64,000 bases of DNA from Xenococcaceae cyanobacterium MO_167.B27. GTDB taxonomy: Bacteria; Cyanobacteriota; Cyanobacteriia; Cyanobacteriales; Xenococcaceae. The DNA is taken from positions 1-64,000 of the forward strand of contig JASJCP010000009.1 in assembly GCA_030065935.1 (NCBI GenBank), given 5' to 3'. A program made the position numbers and the translations under genes. Below, one piece after another: positions 54,264 through 62,148 of the stretch (its first letter is position 1; every line of letters begins with the position of its first letter). A model generated the notes under the pieces. That model saw only the letters and a program-made list of their open reading frames with translations, had not been told where the DNA came from and searched no databases.

Positions 54264-55103
54264 CTAATAGCACCCTGTAAAAACCGACTCTGCTGCTCCT
54301 GTCATATAGACTCTATTATCCCTTTGTGACCATTCAATCTCTAAACAACCTCCTGGTAATTCTACAGTGCAACTGCGATCGCATTTTCCATTAAGCACAC
54401 CAGCTACCACCGAAGCACAAGCCCCTGTACCACAAGCTAGAGTAATTCCCGCCCCTCTTTCCCAGACTCGCATCTTGATATAATCTGGCTTCACTACTTG
54501 GATAAATTCTGTATTAGTACGTTGGGGAAAAACAGGATGATGTTCAAATAAGGAACCAATTTGTTGTAAGGCAATTGCATCTGCATCATCTACAAAAGTA
54601 ATACAGTGGGGATTTCCCATACTCACACAAGTAACTAACCAAGTCTTGTCTGCTACTTCTAAAGGTTGTGCAATGACTTTATCTTCTCCATCAGTTAAGG
54701 TAGTGGGTATTTCTTGGGCTGTTAACTGGGGTTGTCCCATATCTACTCTTACTTTGCCATCACCTTGTAATTGAGGGGTAATAACTCCTGCTAGAGTCTG
54801 AATTCTGTAAGTTTTGTTAACTTCTCCAATTCCTTCAAGATCGGCGATAAACTTGGCTAGACAGCGAATACCATTACCACACATCTCTGGTTCTGAACCA
54901 TCAGAGTTGTATATTCTCATGGTGTAGTCGGTATCTTCCTCCCCAGGAAGGGCGAAAATAACGCCATCAGCACCAATGCCGAAATGGCGATCGCACATAG
55001 CTATGGCTTGTTCGGGAGTAATTATTGGTTGGCTGGTATGACGATTATCAATCAAAATAAAATCATTACCTAATCCTTGATATTTGCGAAACTCAATCCC
55101 CAT
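54264..55103 (-). CDS. dapF: Diaminopimelate epimerase
   Basis: The 279-residue product has both catalytic cysteines: [20 protein letters not shown] (Cys near 74) and [20 protein letters not shown] (Cys near 222). [20 protein letters not shown] is the N-terminal signature. It converts LL- to meso-diaminopimelate for lysine and peptidoglycan. It lies between two IS605-type relics; dapF and hfq, usually neighbours, are separated by the second of them. Confidence 0.95.
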   Translation of the reverse strand: MGIEFRKYQGLGNDFILIDNRHTSQPIITPEQAIAMCDRHFGIGADGVIFALPGEEDTDYTMRIYNSDGSEPEMCGNGIRCLAKFIADLEGIGEVNKTYRIQTLAGVITPQLQGDGKVRVDMGQPQLTAQEIPTTLTDGEDKVIAQPLEVADKTWLVTCVSMGNPHCITFVDDADAIALQQIGSLFEHHPVFPQRTNTEFIQVVKPDYIKMRVWERGAGITLACGTGACASVVAGVLNGKCDRSCTVELPGGCLEIEWSQRDNRVYMTGAAESVFTGCY

Positions 55104-55140
55104 TTTTAATCTTTTTCCTTACCAAACATCGTTTTATTTT

Positions 55141-55320
55141 GACACTCCCCATAGATAGCGTTCATTTAGAACGCGAACCGAATCTAGGGGATTCTTAAGA
55201 GACAAAAATCCTTAAAGGGTTAGCCAAAAACCCGCTATGCACTCGCTCTCTATCGAGTCTGTGTTTACTTTTAATCAAAATATTGGCACTGCCGTTTATA
55301 TCTGCCGAAACTAGATGTTT
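55141..55320 (-). pseudogene. TnpB C-terminal relic with right-end hairpin
   Basis: On the minus strand codons 55317-55195 read HLVSADINGSANILIKSKHR, LDRERVHSGFLANPLRIFVS and stop. SADINGSANIL is the RuvC-III motif with the catalytic Asp of TnpB. It is followed directly by a nested hairpin (GAATCCCCTAGAT with ATCTATGGGG around an inner GCGTTC/GAACGC stem) and GTGTCAA, a right-end/omega-RNA-like structure. The rest of the gene is missing. Confidence 0.75.
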
Positions 55321-55360
55321 ATCTTTTGTCCGATTGTCCCCTTATCAACCCCTTATTATT

Positions 55361-55573
55361 ATGACTGAATTTGATACTGGTTTACCTAGCATTAAACAAA
55401 TTCAAGCTTATATCAAAGACAAGCAGGAAGTAGAACTTAAGCTAGTTACTGACGATTTATTAGTTGGTAAGATTATGTGGCAAGACTCTCAATGTGTTTG
55501 TCTCTTAGACCACTATGACCAACCTACAATAGTGTGGCGACAAGCTATAGTTTATCTCAAGACCAAAGCTTGA
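55361..55573 (+). CDS. hfq: Hfq-like RNA-binding protein, cyanobacterial type
   Basis: The 70-residue product MTEFDTGLPSIKQIQAYIKD, KQEVELKLVTDDLLVGKIMW, QDSQCVCLLDHYDQPTIVWR QAIVYLKTKA matches the short cyanobacterial Hfq: Sm1 is recognisable, while the Sm2 YKHA motif is replaced by RQAIVYLK. In Synechocystis the homologue is needed for type IV pilus motility rather than classical sRNA pairing. The ATG at 55361 gives the family start; the longer frame from 55283 runs into TnpB relic DNA. The relic ends about 40 bp upstream, so hfq regulation may have been rewired. Confidence 0.88.
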   Translation: MTEFDTGLPSIKQIQAYIKDKQEVELKLVTDDLLVGKIMWQDSQCVCLLDHYDQPTIVWRQAIVYLKTKA

Positions 55574-55619
55574 TTGAAGTTTGTATTAGTGGGAGCGTGG
55601 TTCACTATTCCTGTTTCCC

Positions 55620-55755
55620 AAGGATGAAGGATGAAGGATGAAGGATGAGGAATAAAGGATGAGGAAGTAATAAGTAGGGCGCAAGGCTTGCGCCCGTACA
55701 TAAGTAATAAGTAATAAGTATTACTTCCCTCCTCTCCCTCCTCTCCCTATCCCCT
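55620..55755. repeat. Heptamer arrays and a palindrome after hfq
   Basis: GGATGAA repeats at 55622-55650, a perfect hairpin GGGCGCAAG-G-CTTGCGCCC at 55677-55695, AGTAATA heptamers at about 55702-55722, and CTCTCCCTC units to 55750. All types recur as intergenic repeats in cyanobacteria. The hairpin may serve as a terminator between convergent hfq and the cupin gene. Confidence 0.75.
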
Positions 55756-55764
55756 TTAATAAAA

Positions 55765-56154
55765 TTAATTATCTTCAGGAAAGCGAATAATATCATCATC
55801 CCCCAGATATTCACCATTCTGGACTTCAATCATCACTAAAGGAATAACTCCAGGGTTTTCTACTCGATGGGAAGTATTCATCGGAACATAAGTAGATTGT
55901 TTCTGGTGTAATAAAGTTTCTTTACCATCAATAATTAGCTTTGCTGTTCCTGAGACTACTATCCAATGTTCACTACGATGGTAGTGCATTTGGGTACTAA
56001 TGTGATGTCCTGGTTTAACTTCAATACGATTGATTTGATACCGTTCTGCTTTTTCTAAAACGATAACTTGTCCCCAAGGAGGTGTACGAGTAACTTCTGA
56101 TGTTTCGTGTTGGGGACTTGCTACTAATTTGGAATTACTAGTCGATTCGCTCAT
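55765..56154 (-). CDS. Cupin protein, phosphomannose isomerase type II-like
   Basis: The 129-residue product is a single cupin: GQVIVLEKAERYQINRIEVK, PGHHISTQMHYHRSEHWIVV (His metal ligands) and STYVPMNTSHRVENPGVIPL. This is the C-terminal domain of type II mannose-6-phosphate isomerase/GDP-mannose pyrophosphorylase, present here alone. It would interconvert fructose- and mannose-6-phosphate with a bound metal ion. The gene is convergent with hfq. Confidence 0.85.
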   Translation of the reverse strand: MSESTSNSKLVASPQHETSEVTRTPPWGQVIVLEKAERYQINRIEVKPGHHISTQMHYHRSEHWIVVSGTAKLIIDGKETLLHQKQSTYVPMNTSHRVENPGVIPLVMIEVQNGEYLGDDDIIRFPEDN

Positions 56155-56774
56155 GAATCAAAAAAAGAAATAACTGAATCCTACTCTAGTTTACGTTGAA
56201 CCTCCCATCACTCTTTGGTGAAGGATTCCCATATAGACTCTTAACTAGGCATATGCCCCCGTCAGACCGCCATTACTGGGCTGTTTCTTGAACGAACAGC
56301 GAGTGGGGGAAACCCCCAAGACCGCGCTCGTCCGCTTGTTTAACGTTCACGGGCGCACCGACCGCAAACGGATCTGAATTCTATTTATTTTTTGGCTGTG
56401 CTTCTTAAGCTAAACCTAATTACCAGTAGCGTCACAGAGGAGACAAAAAAATCAAGATTTTTAAAGTCATTTGTCACCATTACAATTTCTAGGGTGATAG
56501 AAAGTTGCGACAAGCTCAGGTAAGGGAAGCCAATCCCCTTAATATTTACTGCGCATTAGCGCTCTTTACTATTGTACAACGATTGAAACTCTTGATGTAT
56601 GAAGATAGAATGTCAAAATTGTGAACCTAATGACCGAAAAGTTATCGCGCTCGTTCTCTGACCGCAGGTGCGCGGAGCGACCCCGTCGCGGGACGCGAGG
56701 GTCTTCCCACTCGCAAGATAATAAACACTGATTCTAGCTCCGATGATTCATCTTGCAGATGAAAACACGGATTA
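56155..56774. other. Non-coding region with unusual GC-rich patches
   Basis: Two patches, about 56250-56375 and 56640-56710, are much richer in G and C than the rest of the window. The first contains GGGGG-AAA-CCCCC; the second a strong hairpin GACCC-CG-TCGCG-GGA-CGCGA-GGGTC at 56679-56703. They may be palindromic inserts or debris of foreign DNA. No gene or tRNA could be made out. Confidence 0.5.
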
Positions 56775-57146
56775 TCAGTCCAATTTCTCCGCTTGATAAG
56801 TATAAAAGTAATCTAATATTGCCACTGTTTCAAATTCATAGTCAGCAATAGCACTAGGAAGAGACAAATGAGTTTGATAGATACTAAAAACTAGAAAATT
56901 CTTTCTCTGGGTACTTTGGGCGATCGCTACGTTTAATTGAGGACGAGCTATATCTACTAAAATACCACAAGAACTTTTCAAAACTCCTGTTGCTTCTTGA
57001 CACAGATTCTCCTTCAGATGGGAGTTTAAAGCCTTAGAAGCATACTGTTCATATTTTTTTGTTCCTGGGTTGGTAGCTATGAGAATCCCGACAGTTATCA
57101 AGAAAATAGCTTTAATAGTAGCTGAGATAAATTTTGAATGACTCAT
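56775..57146 (-). CDS. DUF4359-family exported or anchored protein
   Basis: The 123-residue product has an N-terminal membrane segment (SATIKAIFLITVGILIATNP) followed by GTKKYEQYASKALNSHLKEN, LCQEATG...C, RPQLNVAIAQSTQRKNFLVF and FETVAILDYFYTYQAEKLD. This matches DUF4359, small periplasm-facing proteins with a conserved Cys pair and a C-terminal FxTxG/AxxxxFYTY motif. Function unknown. Confidence 0.78.
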   Translation of the reverse strand: MSHSKFISATIKAIFLITVGILIATNPGTKKYEQYASKALNSHLKENLCQEATGVLKSSCGILVDIARPQLNVAIAQSTQRKNFLVFSIYQTHLSLPSAIADYEFETVAILDYFYTYQAEKLD

Positions 57147-57283
57147 TCGGCTGGCAGATAAAAAAAAATTATTACGAAATATATACTATTCTTGTAATAA
57201 TTTGTTACACTAGGGTTATAAATACCGCTAGCTGGCTTATAAAAAACCTTTATATAAAAATAATGTCAAGATTCTGGGAATAG

Positions 57284-57754
57284 CTAATCATCATGGCTAC
57301 TCCTAGAATTGTCATAACTATCACAACTACTATTATAACTCTCATCATTGTGGGTGCTTACTAGGTCTTGACTACTGTCACGATCACATTTTGATGCTAA
57401 ACATTCTTCCTTACTACTAGGATCAATCTCTTCACCATCTAGGTCGAGGTCTAAATTAAAACTCCAATCTAAATCTAAATCTAAATTCTGCTCATTATTA
57501 CTGATTGCTGAACCATTTGACGAAGTCAAGTGGGCTTCTGCTGTCTCACGGCGGAGTACCTTCGACCCAGTACTTTCCCAGGCACTATCAATGACATGAT
57601 AATCGGTATGATAGTCATAGTTATATTCTTGGTATAAATAATTATTACCTCTCTTTCTCTTAGAATGACGTTGTCGCTTCCGTAACCATTTCCACACAAC
57701 TCCTAAAAGAAACACAACGAGAGTAATTGTAGCCAACAGCAAAATTGTATCCAT
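57284..57754 (-). CDS. Single-span membrane protein with acidic tail, unknown
   Basis: The 156-residue product starts with one membrane helix (MDTILLLATITLVVFLLGVV), a basic stop-transfer patch (WKWLRKRQRHSKRKRG), then a Tyr-rich and a strongly acidic, low-complexity tail (LDLDLDWSFNLDLDLDGEEI; SSCDSYDNSRSSHDD). The segment TGSKVLRRETAEAHLTSSNG is encoded by a distinctive insert at about 57513-57570 that starts with TTTGACGAAGTCA on the + strand, as in the MHYT kinase gene. No function is evident. Confidence 0.6.
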   Translation of the reverse strand: MDTILLLATITLVVFLLGVVWKWLRKRQRHSKRKRGNNYLYQEYNYDYHTDYHVIDSAWESTGSKVLRRETAEAHLTSSNGSAISNNEQNLDLDLDWSFNLDLDLDGEEIDPSSKEECLASKCDRDSSQDLVSTHNDESYNSSCDSYDNSRSSHDD

Positions 57755-57953
57755 TAATTTATTAGATAAATTCAGTTAATTTTTAGATAAGTGGTTAGTA
57801 GTTAGTTTTTCTCTGACTTTTTGGGTAATTTTCTGAATTTTGCTAAGAGGGCATTTATAGTAGGTTTCATTTGTCTCATTGGAGAGAGATACAGTTTAAC
57901 AATCTAATTTTTGGGGATTTTTTCCTATTACCTATTCCCGCGCTCCCTAAAAT

Positions 57954-58661
57954 TTAGTTAGTTAGCCCGTGTTTGAGAGCAAAACGAACTAGCTCAGTAC
58001 GACTATTAGTCCCAGTTTTACTAAATAAACGACTGACATATTTTTCAACATTTCTGACGCTAGTATTGAGATCGCGAGCAATTTCTTTATTCATTAAACC
58101 CTGAGCTACTAAATCTAGTACGCTTTGTTCCCTGGGGGTTAATTCAATATTGATTGGAGGGGGTGTAGTAACCAAACCAGAATTATTACCCATTTGTCCG
58201 TGTAGGATATCTTTGATAGATTCTAATTCTTTAGTAATTTTTTCTAATTCGGAACTATCGCGGGTAGTTCCTGCGAACGCTTCTCGTCTTTTCAGCAGAT
58301 TTCTAATAATTGCTTCTAATTCTTCGGGGTCAAAGGGTTTTGCTAAATAGGCATCACAGCCAGTATCATGTCCTTTGATGCGATCACTAGTCATTCCTCT
58401 AGCAGTGAGAAATACTACAGGAATTGCTTGATAACGGGGGTCTTCCCTTAGTTGTGCAAGAAACTGATAACCATCTATTTGAGGCATCATAATATCAGAA
58501 ATAATCAAGTCTGGTGTTTCCTGCTGCAAAATTTGCCATGCTTCTTCTGCATTGCTAGCTGCAGTAACTTGCCATTCTTCGTTGTCTTCTAGGTAAGCTT
58601 GTACTGACTCTCTAACCCCTGGTTCATCATCTACTAAAAGTAATTTTTGTAGTTCTGCCAT
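57954..58661 (-). CDS. NarL/LuxR-type response regulator (Rre1/Ycf29-like)
   Basis: The 235-residue product has a receiver domain (KLLLVDDEPGVRESVQAYLE; phospho-acceptor Asp in LIISDIMMPQIDGYQFLAQL; Lys in DAYLAKPFDPEELEAII), a short linker, and a LuxR-type helix-turn-helix (LTPREQSVLDLVAQGLMNKE, IARDLNTSVRNVEKYVSRLF). The sequence type is that of Ycf29 in red-algal plastids and Rre1 of cyanobacteria, a partner of Hik2 in stress and redox signalling. No kinase is adjacent. It is monocistronic. Confidence 0.82.
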   Translation of the reverse strand: MAELQKLLLVDDEPGVRESVQAYLEDNEEWQVTAASNAEEAWQILQQETPDLIISDIMMPQIDGYQFLAQLREDPRYQAIPVVFLTARGMTSDRIKGHDTGCDAYLAKPFDPEELEAIIRNLLKRREAFAGTTRDSSELEKITKELESIKDILHGQMGNNSGLVTTPPPINIELTPREQSVLDLVAQGLMNKEIARDLNTSVRNVEKYVSRLFSKTGTNSRTELVRFALKHGLTN

Positions 58662-58779
58662 TTGTTTTTGTGGTGTTGGTATATAGATCTACTGTTTCTT
58701 ATAAGCTAACAGCTAATTAACTATAATGCCTTAAACGGTGGAGCTTTAGTCTAGCTTGATTATTTGGCTTTGTAAATAA

Positions 58780-58811
58780 TAAATAAATCCTCGCCTTAAT
58801 TGACGAGGATT
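58780..58811 (-). terminator. Terminator after pstS
   Basis: On the minus strand AATCCTCG (58811-58804) pairs with CGAGGATT (58793-58786), followed by TATTTATT. It lies 50 bp after the pstS stop. Confidence 0.7.
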
Positions 58812-58860
58812 AGTTGCAGTTTATCTTTAAACAATTACTTTTAGTAGCCAGAAGCAGAAA

Positions 58861-59904
58861 TTACTGAGCTTGGATTGTACCTAAAGCTTCTTGCACCTTA
58901 TCCACTACATTATCAGGTAAAGGAACATAACCTAGTTCTTCTGCGAAAGCTTGTCCGTCAGTAAGTGACCAGTTAACTACTTCTTTGAAAGCGTTGAGTT
59001 CCTCGGGATCTTCATAATTTTGATATGCCAAAATCCAAGTGTAGGAAACAATAGGATAAGAATCTGCGCCTTCGGGGTCACTAATAAAAGCGCGGAGGTT
59101 TTCTGGTAAAGTTACTGCACTTAAAGCTTTAGAAGCAGACTCACTAGAAGGAGCAATATAGTTTCCTGCTTTATTTTCTAGAGAAGCTGTAGAAATATTT
59201 TGCTGTTTAGCATAACCATACTCGATGTAACCGATTGAACCTTCGGTTTGGAGAATTTGAGCCGTTACTCCTTCGTTTCCTTTTGCACCAATTCCTGCGG
59301 GCCATTCTACTGTTTTACCACTACCTACTTTTTCCTTCCATTCAGGGCTTATTGCACTGAGGTGTTTAGTAAATACGCCAGTTGTACCGCTACCATCGGA
59401 ACGATGAACTACGGTAATATCGGTATTTGGTAAGTTAAGACTAGGATTAATGCTTCTGATAGCAGAATCGTTCCATTTAGTGATTTTTCCTAATAATATA
59501 TCTGTATAGACTTGACGGGATAATTTTAATCCTTCTATATCAGGAAGATTGTAAGCCAGTACGATACTTCCTGCGGTCATGGGTAATAATACTACTCCGC
59601 GATCAACTTGAGACATTTCCTCATCTTTCATCGCCACATCGCTAGCACCAAAATCTACAGTTTGTTGGGTAAACTGTTCTACTCCTGCACCACTACCAAC
59701 AGACTGATAAGTTACTTGAACATTAGGATTCTGTTTGTTATATTCTGAAAACCATCTCTGATATAAAGGAGCAGGAAAACTAGCACCAGCGCCAGTGAGG
59801 GATATGGAGCTTGTTGTTCCGCCACCACAGGAAGCTATACCAAGAGTAAGAGCTACAACAGGAGCTAGCAATACTTTGCGTCGGATAGAAATTAGAGAAA
59901 CCAT
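58861..59904 (-). CDS. pstS: Phosphate ABC transporter substrate-binding protein
   Basis: The 347-residue product begins with a lipoprotein-type signal (VALTLGIASCGGG, lipobox IASC) and the PstS core: ISLTGAGASFPAPLYQRWFS, YQSVGSGAGVEQFTQQTVDF, GASDVAMKDEEM and VHRSDGSGTTGVFTKHLS, which bind phosphate. It delivers phosphate to PstCAB in the periplasm. pstCAB are not in the window. A three-unit Pho box lies about 106 bp upstream, predicting induction by phosphate starvation through PhoB/SphR. Confidence 0.95.
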   Translation of the reverse strand: MVSLISIRRKVLLAPVVALTLGIASCGGGTTSSISLTGAGASFPAPLYQRWFSEYNKQNPNVQVTYQSVGSGAGVEQFTQQTVDFGASDVAMKDEEMSQVDRGVVLLPMTAGSIVLAYNLPDIEGLKLSRQVYTDILLGKITKWNDSAIRSINPSLNLPNTDITVVHRSDGSGTTGVFTKHLSAISPEWKEKVGSGKTVEWPAGIGAKGNEGVTAQILQTEGSIGYIEYGYAKQQNISTASLENKAGNYIAPSSESASKALSAVTLPENLRAFISDPEGADSYPIVSYTWILAYQNYEDPEELNAFKEVVNWSLTDGQAFAEELGYVPLPDNVVDKVQEALGTIQAQ

Positions 59905-60010
59905 AGATGTTCTTGATTATTCTGTAAATAGAAATCTGATATTAATTTGCTTAGTTGATTTTTGATTGTGGAAATCACTTAATTTAGATTATCCTCATTC
60001 CATTAGCTGA

Positions 60011-60040
60011 AGGTAAAGAGAAGGTAATTAACAGGTTAAA
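60011..60040 (-). promoter_or_regulatory. Pho box (SphR/PhoB operator) of pstS
   Basis: On the minus strand TTTAACCT, AATTACCT and CTTTACCT are spaced by exactly 11 bp (60040-60033, 60029-60022, 60018-60011). They match the cyanobacterial Pho-box unit (C/T)TTAACCT in tandem. The site lies 107-136 bp before the pstS start in the same orientation. Confidence 0.78.
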
Positions 60041-60104
60041 TTTCGCTTAAAAACTGATTACTTTACTCTAAAATCGCCGTTAATACCTCTTTTCAGCTTT
60101 AAAC

Positions 60105-60137
60105 AAAAATAGGGACGTTAACTTAGTTTCGTCCCTA
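60105..60137 (-). terminator. Terminator after the porin gene
   Basis: On the minus strand TAGGGACG (60137-60130) pairs with CGTCCCTA (60117-60110), followed by TTTTTG. It ends 42 bp after the porin stop and separates it from pstS. Confidence 0.8.
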
Positions 60138-60178
60138 CAAACTGCTTACTCTAGCTTAAGCTTGCTTCTTGGAATATC

Positions 60179-61780
60179 CTAGAATTTGAAGGTAGTTCTG
60201 AGTACACCAACAACTTGAGTATCATTATCACTGTCTCCGCCTGGATTAATCACTACATATGCACCAGGAGTGAGTAAGATATTGTCGTTGACAGGAAACT
60301 TATAGAGAGCTTCGAGTAAGACGTTAGTAGATTCATCTTCCTCTCCACCTTCGTTTTTAACTAATCTGGGAGGAATCCCACCAGCAATAGATAATACTGC
60401 TCCTTCTCTACCTAAATCTAAGATAGAAAAGTTAAGAGCAGTAGTGTAAAGAATTGCATCCCTATCATCTTCACCAACTAGGCTAGCAAAAGAGCCAGCA
60501 CCCCAAGCAGAAATCAAAAATCTTTCTCCTATTTCATAGCTAGCACTTAAGCCAACTTGATGAGCGCGAGTAGCTACATCACCAAAAGGAGTTTTTGCCA
60601 AATCGCTAGCAGTAGAACCAGTGAGGTTAACACTATCTTCTGTTTGATATTCATAGACGTAAGTCAGAGCTAAATCAAGAGACTCAATAGGAGAGTATGC
60701 TACTTGCGCCCCTGTACTGAAAGAACCATTAAATATACCTTCTCCTCCTTCTGGATCTGCGCCTCCTTCATCGGTAAGATACAAAGCACTTACAGTAAGG
60801 TTATCTAGTACCTCATAGTTAGCACCAATACCATTACCTTCAATACCACGGAAGATAATGGGATCGCGACGGCTGAAACGGGATAATGCACCAGTACCAC
60901 TACTTTCTAATAAAGGATTAGCGACCTCAAAGACTTCATCTAGGTCAAGTCCAGCAACACCGACATAAGTTGTGAGTCTATCTTCAAGTACAGAGAAGCG
61001 ATAGTAAACGTCACTGATCTCAACGTCATTGTCATTGTTAAAATCGAAACCAAGACGAGTTGAATCATAGCCAGTGAAATCGGAAAAGTTAGGGACATCC
61101 CCAGATTCTAAACGAATCCTTAAGCGGTCGTTTCCGTAGAAGCTACTATCAAAGTTTAAACGAATCCGATTACTGAAGGTAGTTTCAGTAGAGTCGTCAT
61201 TAGTTATATCATCACCAAAGGTGTCAGCAATCGCAAAAATGACTTCCCCTTTGAGTTTAGTGGTAATGGAGAATTGATGGTCTTCTAAGAATGCAGTACG
61301 ACTTTCGAGACTGTCGATCCTTCCTCCAAGAGCTGCTAATTCTGCTTCAAATTCTTGAACAAGTCTGTTGATTGTGTCGATATCTTCTCTTAATACTGCT
61401 TCAGAAGAGGCAATCAGACGCTCGATTTGGTTTAAGCAAGAGTTCAAACCAGCAGCGAATTCATAACGACTTAAAGCCCTGTTACCACGATAGGTTTGGT
61501 TAGGATAACCAGCAATACAACCATAACGATCTACTAAACTACGTAGTGCTTCATAAGCCCAGTCAGTAGGGGATACGTCTCTAAGTTGGTTGACGTTAGT
61601 TACCTGGGACATGGAACCATTACCACTAGTGTTTTGGTAACGGTTAATTTGTTCTAAAGTATTGTCAACGTTAGTTGGACTTGTAGGCACAGACTGTGCT
61701 ACTGCTCCCTTAGCAACGACTAAAGAACTTACAACAACTACGGGTACTGTTTTGAGCGCGCGCCAAAATATTCGAGACAT
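60179..61780 (-). CDS. SLH-domain OprB-type outer-membrane porin (iron-uptake type)
   Basis: The 533-residue product has a signal peptide (residues 1-29, VVVVSSLVVAKGAVAQ), one SLH domain (VNQLRDVSPTDWAYEALRSL, VDRYGCIAGYPNQTYRGNRA, LSRYEFAAGLNSCLNQIERL; about residues 62-125) that binds peptidoglycan-linked polymer, a coiled coil (AVLREDIDTINRLVQEFEAE), and a beta-barrel ending in TQVVGVLRTTFKF with C-terminal Phe. This is the major cyanobacterial porin family, reported to pass inorganic ions including iron. The 61781-62148 gap holds its promoter, shared with the divergent S9 peptidase. Terminator at 60105. Confidence 0.9.
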   Translation of the reverse strand: MSRIFWRALKTVPVVVVSSLVVAKGAVAQSVPTSPTNVDNTLEQINRYQNTSGNGSMSQVTNVNQLRDVSPTDWAYEALRSLVDRYGCIAGYPNQTYRGNRALSRYEFAAGLNSCLNQIERLIASSEAVLREDIDTINRLVQEFEAELAALGGRIDSLESRTAFLEDHQFSITTKLKGEVIFAIADTFGDDITNDDSTETTFSNRIRLNFDSSFYGNDRLRIRLESGDVPNFSDFTGYDSTRLGFDFNNDNDVEISDVYYRFSVLEDRLTTYVGVAGLDLDEVFEVANPLLESSGTGALSRFSRRDPIIFRGIEGNGIGANYEVLDNLTVSALYLTDEGGADPEGGEGIFNGSFSTGAQVAYSPIESLDLALTYVYEYQTEDSVNLTGSTASDLAKTPFGDVATRAHQVGLSASYEIGERFLISAWGAGSFASLVGEDDRDAILYTTALNFSILDLGREGAVLSIAGGIPPRLVKNEGGEEDESTNVLLEALYKFPVNDNILLTPGAYVVINPGGDSDNDTQVVGVLRTTFKF

Positions 61781-62148
61781 ATTAAACTTTCCTCACACCT
61801 AGATGGTTATTTACGGACTATCAATACAAGTTTTAATCCCAATCTGGAGATTTTATATTGATAAAGTTACTTTTCACACTTCAAAGTATAGATCACTCTG
61901 TTCCCAGAAATAATTAGAAAATTTATAATTTTTCTGGAGCTTTGTTAGTCTTACTTATAGAGAATGTGAAGAATTGTTGAGATTATAACATTTCAGTCAA
62001 TCATAATTTGACTTGGTGAATAATCAGTAAAGTCTTGATAAGCTTGTTTTTAACTTAGAGATTTTTTCTCTAAGTTGAAGGGTGTAACAAACTAGACTTC
62101 TCAGACAAGCTCTAAGTTGACGGAAGACATAACGCATAATATTTAGTT
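61781..62148. other. Divergent promoter region, porin and S9 peptidase
   Basis: AT-rich, about 370 bp. It carries the porin leader (Shine-Dalgarno AGGAAAG just before the start on the minus strand). An imperfect repeat of TTAGAGATTTTTTCTCTAA (62055-62073) forms a 9-bp palindrome that may be an operator or hairpin. Confidence 0.5.

Noticed and set aside
55283-55360. 26-residue extension of Hfq
   Set aside because: It is encoded by the TnpB relic on the opposite strand; the cyanobacterial Hfq start is at 55361.
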